9,753 bases of DNA from Gammaproteobacteria bacterium (GTDB lineage Bacteria > Pseudomonadota > Gammaproteobacteria > Chromatiales > Chromatiaceae). The position numbers and the translations under genes are program-made. Numbering within the stretch: the first letter of the stretch is position 1; each line of letters starts with the position of its first letter. The notes under the pieces were generated by a model. The model did no database searches. It saw only the letters and a list, made by a program, of their open reading frames with translations, and was not told where the DNA came from. The DNA is taken from the NCBI GenBank assembly GCA_024277555.1, contig JAJRUY010000063.1, positions 1-9,753 of the forward strand, given 5' to 3'. This document shows, one piece after another, positions 5,741-9,753 of this stretch.

Positions 5741-7638
5741 TCATCAATGCAGTCAAGGCAAAAAACGTCCTGAAGTATGCGTCGCTGGAACTGGAAAATC
5801 TGCCGGAGAAGGGCATTATCGCCATCAGTGGTGAAAATGAATCCGGCAAAAGCACCATTGGTGAAACAGTGTGTTTTGCCTTGTTTGGACGCACTTTCTC
5901 CCTGGGGCCGGATGAATTGGACAAGGTATTGCGCTGGGGAGAGCATCATTGCTCGGTAACCCTGGATTTTTCCGTGGACGGAACGGCCTACCAGCTGTCG
6001 CGCTTTCTGGATCAGGATGACAACCACAGTGCGCGCCTGAGCAAGGCGGATGATATCGAGAATCCCATTGCCCGCGGGGTGAGAGCGGTTTCCGACCGGC
6101 TGTTCGAAATTCTCGGCTATGAGTTCGATGAATTCGTGGAGTCTTTCTATCTCGCCCAGCGGGAAATAACCACCCCCCATCCTCACAGTGTCGCGGTAAA
6201 AGCCATGGCGGGAATTGCTCCTCTGGAGCATGTGGCTAGCGGCTTTGAAGATGAAATTGCCCAGTTTGATGAAATGGCCGATGAATTGGCTGCGGAAATT
6301 GAAGCCTTGCGCCAGGAGCTGGATGAGCTGGATTTGCAGGAAGGTTATCTGGCGCAGCTGGAGGACAGCAAGAATGGCATGGAGGCGGAGATAAATGCCA
6401 ACAAGTCAGCGGTGAAAAACCTGGAAACAGCCGCCGATATCTACATGCAGAATCAGCCCCAGGTAAAGCGGGCGCGTGGCAAGCGCGGGAGTTTGCGTTT
6501 CTGGCGTTTCATCAGCTTGGTGCTGGCCCTGGTAACTGGCGGTGCCTGGTTCCTGCTGGCGCAGCAGCCGGAGATGGCCCAGTCACAGCAGCTGCTGCAA
6601 ATGCTGCAACAGAAGCTGCCCTCATGGCAGGATGCCTGGATCCCCTATATCGGTTTCGCCGCCATCGGTTTTGCTGTATTGATGATGTTGTTCTGGATGC
6701 GTTCTTCCTATCACACATCTCGGGCGAAAACACTGGAGGAAGAATCCCGGGTATTCATAGATGCCCTGGAAAAGGCGCGGGCGATTACGCCATTTGTTCC
6801 TGAAGCGCAAGATCGGGAGCAGGCCGCTGCCAGCCCCGTGCAGGAAGAAGAAGCTGCCGGTGACGAGGGAGAGATGCGCCTTTCGGCGGTAGACGAGCCG
6901 GTTCGACCTGAAGGCAGCGTGTTTGCATCCCTGTTGTCTGGAGTTGAGGATGTTGTTGCCGATGTTGCTGAAGTGCGGGCCTATGTAGAGCCGGAGATTT
7001 GCTGGTTGAAGAAGCAAATTGAAAGCAAGGAGGAGCAGCTGTGCATTCAGGCGCAGGAAGTGGACAAGGAACAGGAGCGGGTGCGCCAAGCCGCCAGGTT
7101 AAGCGAAGTGCTGGATGGCCTGGAGGGAAAAATGATGGAAATCCAGGGCAAAAAGGACAAGCGGGTCAAAGCCATCGAGCTGATAGAAGGGGCTTCCGGC
7201 TTTGTTTCCAGCAATTTTAACCGGGACATCCGTGACCTGGTTGCCAGAACCCTGCCAGTATTCACCCATGGGCGATACGAGCACCTGCGCATCGACCCGG
7301 ATCTGACGGTCAAGGTCTTTTCCAGCGACAAGCGGGATTTCATGGATCTGGACGAGGTGTCCAGCGGCACCCAGCGCCAGATTATGCTGGCCTTGCGATT
7401 GGCGCTTTCTGAAAAGCTGCTCAGCCGCCGAGTGCAGGGTGATCAGTTTGCTTTTCTGGATGAGCCCTTCGCCTTCTTCGACGAAGAGCGTACCCGTTAT
7501 GCGCTGAAAGCCCTGACCAGCATGAGTGACAAGCTCAGCCAGATCTGGATCGTGGCCCAGGTCTATCCTCAGGGCACGGACGTGGAGTTCGCGGCCAACC
7601 TGAAATGCAGCCGGGATCTGGATTCGCTCACGGCCTGA
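5737..7638 (+). CDS. Rad50/SMC/YhaN-like coiled-coil ATPase with a central transmembrane hairpin
   Basis: A 633-aa ABC-type ATPase of the SMC/Rad50/RecN class. Walker A GENESGKST is at residues 32-40, and a Q-loop candidate is Q141 in FYLAQREIT. The other half of the active site is C-terminal: signature SSGTQRQ (542-548), Walker B FAFLDE (571-576), then a D-loop-like FFDEERT (580-586). Helical, coiled-coil-like stretches run about 170-240 and 410-485. Between them are two hydrophobic helices, about 256-275 and 302-321, flanked by basic residues (KRARGKR before, MRSSYHTSRAK after). This predicts both ATPase halves in the cytoplasm and a loop of about 26 residues in the periplasm. An acidic low-complexity linker spans about 350-395. 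The H-switch position appears to be Gln608 (WIVAQVY) rather than His. It overlaps the upstream 65-aa gene by 4 bp, has its own GAGGG (5726-5730), and ends before a strong terminator. It is much shorter than Rad50/SbcC (about 1000 aa), has no CxxC zinc hook, and has no SbcD-like neighbour. The cellular role is unknown. Confidence 0.93.
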   Translation: MIINAVKAKNVLKYASLELENLPEKGIIAISGENESGKSTIGETVCFALFGRTFSLGPDELDKVLRWGEHHCSVTLDFSVDGTAYQLSRFLDQDDNHSARLSKADDIENPIARGVRAVSDRLFEILGYEFDEFVESFYLAQREITTPHPHSVAVKAMAGIAPLEHVASGFEDEIAQFDEMADELAAEIEALRQELDELDLQEGYLAQLEDSKNGMEAEINANKSAVKNLETAADIYMQNQPQVKRARGKRGSLRFWRFISLVLALVTGGAWFLLAQQPEMAQSQQLLQMLQQKLPSWQDAWIPYIGFAAIGFAVLMMLFWMRSSYHTSRAKTLEEESRVFIDALEKARAITPFVPEAQDREQAAASPVQEEEAAGDEGEMRLSAVDEPVRPEGSVFASLLSGVEDVVADVAEVRAYVEPEICWLKKQIESKEEQLCIQAQEVDKEQERVRQAARLSEVLDGLEGKMMEIQGKKDKRVKAIELIEGASGFVSSNFNRDIRDLVARTLPVFTHGRYEHLRIDPDLTVKVFSSDKRDFMDLDEVSSGTQRQIMLALRLALSEKLLSRRVQGDQFAFLDEPFAFFDEERTRYALKALTSMSDKLSQIWIVAQVYPQGTDVEFAANLKCSRDLDSLTA

Positions 7639-7655
7639 ACCTGTTCCTGATGAAT

Positions 7656-7692
7656 AAGCGTATTTTCCGTCTCGGGGAATGCGCTTTTTATT
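7656..7692 (+). terminator. Intrinsic terminator after the ATPase gene
   Basis: A 13-bp stem (7656-7668 with 7674-7686; ten Watson-Crick and three G-T pairs) closes a 5-nt GTCTC loop and runs into TTTTTATT (7685-7692). It begins 18 bp after the ATPase stop. On the minus strand no T-tract follows the stem, so it should act mainly on plus-strand transcripts. The T-tract includes the TAA stop of the convergent kinase gene (7690-7688). Confidence 0.85.
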
Positions 7693-8986
7693 CTCCCCGG
7701 GAAACAGCTTTCAATGCGATTCTGGCTGCGCCATAGGCGGCCTGGCTATGGCCGGCAGGCAGCACGGGTGTTCCCAGGAGTCGCTGGCGCATTGCCATCC
7801 AAACCAGGTTTTGCGCACCACCTCCGCTGGTGAAAACCCGTTTGAGGGCGGGTGCGCCGAGTTCCTGCAGACGTGCATAGGCAGTTTTTTCCACCCTGGC
7901 AATACCTTCCAGTAATCCCTGCAGGAAGCGCAACCTGCTCTTGGGCACAGGCGTCATCCGGGGCTGCATTTCCGGGTCGTTGAAGGGAAAACGCTCACCC
8001 CTGGCAGGCAGGGGATAATAGTTCAGGCAAAGGCTTCTGCGCGGGTCGATGTGGCGGCTCAGGGTTTCCAGTTCTTCATCGCTGAAGTAGCGGCGCAGTA
8101 CCGTGCCGCCAACATTGGACGCCCCTCCGGCAAGCCATTTGCCGAAGATGCGATGGCTGTATATTCCGTATTCCCTGCTGAACAGCGGTTGCTCTGAAAA
8201 CACCTTGCATACCAGGGTGCTGCCAAGGGAAGTGACTGCATCGCCGGGCAGACCCGCCCCGGTCGCCAGGGCCGCAGCTGTGCTGTCGGTAGTGCCGGAG
8301 ACGACCCTGCAGGATTGCGGCAAGCCTGTCCGGGCCGCGCATGCACGGTTTACCTCGCCAATAATGGTTCCTGGGGGAAGCACATCTGGCAATATGCCGG
8401 ATGGCAGATGCAGCTGCTTTATCCAGTCCGGCCAGTGCTGTTTTAGCGGATCATAACCGAGCTTGAGGCAGTTGTTTTCATCACCCCGATCAAACCGGCC
8501 GCACAGTTTTCCACTGATCCACTCGCTCTGATGCAATGCATGGGGGCGCGATGGGGGTGAGTGCTGCAATATCCAGAGCAGCTTCGGCAGGCTTGAAGAC
8601 GGGTTGCATGCCACAGTTTGTGGCGGAGCCATGGTGGCCAGGAAACGGCTTTGTTCCACTGCCCGTTGATCGTTGTACATAAGCGCTGTGGTCAGCGGCC
8701 TGCCCTGGTCGTTCACCAGCAACAATGTGGCAGAAGTGCCATCTACGGCGATGGCGCCGGCTTTATGATCCGGGGTGGCGTTTACCAGGCTGAGAATGAC
8801 TTCCTGAGATGCTTGCCACCAGTCTTCCGGAGATTGTTCCATCCAACCAGGTTGCGGTGATTTGGATGGGGGCAGGGGGTGTTCGGCGCATGCGAGCAGC
8901 TGACCATGTATATCAATGGCAACGCCACGACAGCCGGATGTGCCCAGATCAATGCCGATGCAGCAATGTTGATCCGGGTTTGACAC
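7688..8986 (-). CDS. FGGY-family carbohydrate kinase, probable D-ribulokinase/xylulokinase type
   Basis: FGGY kinases phosphorylate sugars or polyols with ATP. From a GTG at 8986 the product is 432 aa. Visible motifs are the N-terminal phosphate-1 loop GIDLGTSGCRG (11-21), GWMEQSPEDWW (47-57), SGTTDS with the probable catalytic Asp234, the phosphate-2 loop SLGST (253-257), and the adenosine motif SGGGAQN (387-393). The short length and the LKLGYDP..QHWPDW stretch recall the cyanobacterial/plant D-ribulose kinase group more than the classical XylB of about 484 aa, but the substrate cannot be fixed from motifs. The frame is open upstream to an ATG at 9076, which would bury 86 bp in queF and add a Pro/Arg-rich tail unlike the family; the GTG 4 bp after the queF stop (MSNPDQHCCIGIDLG) fits better. 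It is likely cotranscribed with queF. Confidence 0.88.
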   Translation of the reverse strand: MSNPDQHCCIGIDLGTSGCRGVAIDIHGQLLACAEHPLPPSKSPQPGWMEQSPEDWWQASQEVILSLVNATPDHKAGAIAVDGTSATLLLVNDQGRPLTTALMYNDQRAVEQSRFLATMAPPQTVACNPSSSLPKLLWILQHSPPSRPHALHQSEWISGKLCGRFDRGDENNCLKLGYDPLKQHWPDWIKQLHLPSGILPDVLPPGTIIGEVNRACAARTGLPQSCRVVSGTTDSTAAALATGAGLPGDAVTSLGSTLVCKVFSEQPLFSREYGIYSHRIFGKWLAGGASNVGGTVLRRYFSDEELETLSRHIDPRRSLCLNYYPLPARGERFPFNDPEMQPRMTPVPKSRLRFLQGLLEGIARVEKTAYARLQELGAPALKRVFTSGGGAQNLVWMAMRQRLLGTPVLPAGHSQAAYGAARIALKAVSRGE

Positions 8987-8990
8987 CGGA

Positions 8991-9380
8991 TCAGGGCAGG
9001 GTGACCGCCGGTTCCGCTTCCCATCCTGGAGTCCGGTGCTCTGCAACCACGGCTGTATAGATGCCGCCACGCACATTGAAGTCAGCAGTCAGGCGCATGA
9101 AGCGGGGCTGTGTTGCCGCCACCAAGTCATCGAGAATCCGGTTGGTCACAGCTTCATGGAATGCGCCTTCATCACGAAATGACCAGATATACATTTTCAG
9201 TGCCTTCAGCTCCACGCAGAGTTGATCGGGAATATATTCCAGGTGCAGGGTGGCGAAATCCGGCTGTCCGGTCTTGGGGCACAGGCAGGTAAACTCGGGA
9301 ATACGGATGCGGATGGTGTAGTCACGTTGGGGCTGTGGGTTATCGAAAGTTTCCAGTTCTTTGCTGGGCTGGCTGGGCAT
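8991..9380 (-). CDS. queF: NADPH-dependent 7-cyano-7-deazaguanine reductase (preQ1 synthase), unimodular type
   Basis: QueF reduces the nitrile of preQ0 to the aminomethyl group of preQ1, the last free-base step of queuosine biosynthesis before insertion into tRNA by Tgt. The catalytic motif TCLCPKTGQPDFA holds Cys34 (thioimide nucleophile) and Asp41, the same seven-residue spacing as B. subtilis C55/D62. The substrate and cofactor region ELKALKMYIWSFRDEGAFHE (57-76) is also intact. From the ATG at 9380 the product is 129 aa, typical of the short single-domain QueF enzymes and far from the two-domain E. coli form of about 280 aa. The frame extends to an ATG at 9497, but a strong promoter (9415-9443) lies inside that extension, which rules it out as the usual start. 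The FGGY kinase starts 4 bp after its stop. No other queuosine genes are in the window. Confidence 0.95.
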   Translation of the reverse strand: MPSQPSKELETFDNPQPQRDYTIRIRIPEFTCLCPKTGQPDFATLHLEYIPDQLCVELKALKMYIWSFRDEGAFHEAVTNRILDDLVAATQPRFMRLTADFNVRGGIYTAVVAEHRTPGWEAEPAVTLP

Positions 9381-9414
9381 GGTCGTGTTCTCGAAGGAGG
9401 ATCCTGATGGCAGG

Positions 9415-9443
9415 ATTATAGCGCCATGCGCCGGGGTTGACAC
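9415..9443 (-). promoter_or_regulatory. Sigma70 promoter of the queF-kinase operon
   Basis: Read on the minus strand, GTGTCA (9443-9438, four of six matches to TTGACA) and a perfect TATAAT (9420-9415) are separated by exactly 17 bp. The transcript would start near 9408 and leave a leader of about 28 nt before the queF ATG at 9380, too short for a preQ1 riboswitch aptamer. This promoter fixes the queF start at 9380 rather than 9497. The Shine-Dalgarno is weak (GAG about 9 nt before the ATG). Confidence 0.75.
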
Positions 9444-9537
9444 TGCCGGGATGGAGCTTTCTGGCGCTGTCATCGTCCAGGCCTGCTTTTCCGCCAAAAT
9501 CAGCTGCTATAAAATGATATCAATAACAGCAAAAACA

Positions 9538-9557
9538 ATGAATAACATAATATTCAT
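9538..9557. repeat. Inverted repeat ATGAATA-N6-TATTCAT
   Basis: Perfect 7-bp arms (9538-9544 and 9551-9557) flank a 6-nt spacer, inside very AT-rich DNA about 95 bp upstream of the queF -35 box. It has no GC pairs to speak of and no T-tract, so it is not an intrinsic terminator; a regulator binding site or chance occurrence in AT-rich DNA are both possible. Confidence 0.4.
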
Positions 9558-9642
9558 CAAGTAATATATCTAGCCCGGATGTTTCACCTGGAAGTCCGAT
9601 GATTGTGCCGAGATTGTTGTTCAGAGGCGAATTTCTGATCGA

Positions 9643-9664
9643 ATCAATAGCCCAGGCTATTGAT
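9643..9664. repeat. 22-bp inverted repeat ATCAATAGCC-CA-GGCTATTGAT
   Basis: Ten-base perfect arms (9643-9652 and 9655-9664) surround a CA centre; as RNA it would fold as nine pairs with a CCAG loop. Neither side carries a T-tract, so it is unlikely to be an intrinsic terminator. The near-continuous symmetry would suit a dimeric DNA-binding protein or a structured end of a repeat element. No gene is visible nearby on the window side. Confidence 0.6.
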
Positions 9665-9753
9665 GAGTGAAGAAATATCGTTTCTGGGCAACAAGATCGG
9701 TGCAAGGGCGGACTTAACAAACACCCGGCAGCATATTGCACTTTGCTAATATA

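Larger units (their letters stand above)
9444..9753. other. Gene-free region upstream of queF, reaching the window edge
   Basis: No convincing gene is seen here. Bases 9508-9572 are very AT-rich and contain a 7-6-7 inverted repeat. From about 9573 (starting AGCCCGGATG) composition shifts to more balanced DNA with a 22-bp inverted repeat and smaller dyads (TCAGA/TCTGA at 9621-9638; AGAAA/TTTCT at 9671-9685). A 73-codon open frame on the minus strand (9741-9520) lacks a ribosome binding site and any recognisable domain, so it is not called. The composition step near 9573 could mark the end of an interspersed repeat or degraded mobile element, but no terminal repeat or target duplication can be shown within the window. 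Confidence 0.4.

Noticed and set aside
9381..9408. Possible preQ1 riboswitch in front of queF
   Set aside because: The leader implied by the promoter is only about 28 nt, and no aptamer-like stem with an A-rich tail is visible.
9437..9442. Perfect TTGACA -35 hexamer on the plus strand
   Set aside because: No -10-like hexamer lies 15-19 bp downstream on that strand; the same bases are explained by the minus-strand queF promoter.
9520..9741. Minus-strand open frame of 73 codons upstream of queF
   Set aside because: No ribosome binding site, no recognisable domain, odd composition with several Cys and an AT-rich C-terminal end, and it crosses both inverted repeats.
1..9753. CRISPR array, tRNA, rRNA or intact insertion sequence
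   Set aside because: No regularly spaced direct repeats, cloverleaf-like sequence, rRNA-like stretch or transposase frame was seen on either strand.

Overview
The window looks like chromosomal DNA of a free-living or symbiotic gammaproteobacterium. RF2, LysS and YgfZ align by eye with their E. coli counterparts almost end to end (for example the prfB-lysS order, the YgfZ KGCYTGQE motif, and RF2 residue spacing that implies the usual 365 aa). Coding sequence is moderately GC-rich, and the few intergenic gaps are conspicuously AT-rich. A closer placement is not justified by sequence alone. The unimodular QueF and the ribulokinase-like FGGY kinase would fit an environmental lineage rather than an enteric one, but that is inference.

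Layout. (1) Positions 1-2428, plus strand: the 3' part of prfB (release factor 2), then lysS (lysyl-tRNA synthetase), a translation operon known from many proteobacteria. (2) 2441-3430, minus strand: ygfZ, a folate-binding protein of Fe-S/tRNA modification, convergent with lysS (12 bp gap) and divergent from the next gene. (3) 3596-5413, plus strand: an RNase II-type (RNB) exoribonuclease without recognisable cold-shock domains. (4) 5414-5542: an AT-rich regulatory gap with a perfect 7-9-7 inverted repeat. (5) 5543-7638, plus strand: a two-gene unit in which a 65-aa acidic protein of unknown function overlaps by 4 bp (ATGA) a 633-aa Rad50/SMC/YhaN-like ATPase carrying two transmembrane helices in the middle of its coiled-coil region; it ends at a strong intrinsic terminator. 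(6) 9380-7688, minus strand: queF (preQ1 synthase) followed 4 bp later by an FGGY sugar kinase resembling D-ribulokinase/xylulokinase, driven by a promoter with a perfect TATAAT. (7) 9444-9753: no convincing gene; an AT-rich stretch and a GC-richer stretch with two perfect inverted repeats.

How the genes relate. Four of the loci concern translation, tRNA or RNA turnover: RF2, LysS, YgfZ and QueF (queuosine precursor), plus the RNB nuclease. The part most worth attention is 5543-7638. The ATPase has the split ABC/SMC nucleotide-binding site (Walker A near the N-terminus, signature and Walker B near the C-terminus), but the middle of the coiled coil holds a membrane hairpin rather than a zinc hook or hinge, and a Gln sits where the H-switch His is expected. 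No SbcD/Mre11-like nuclease is present. The nearest nuclease is the RNB enzyme upstream, which recalls the Firmicute yhaO-yhaN-yhaM arrangement, although a 129-bp gap separates it here. Any joint function is a hypothesis.
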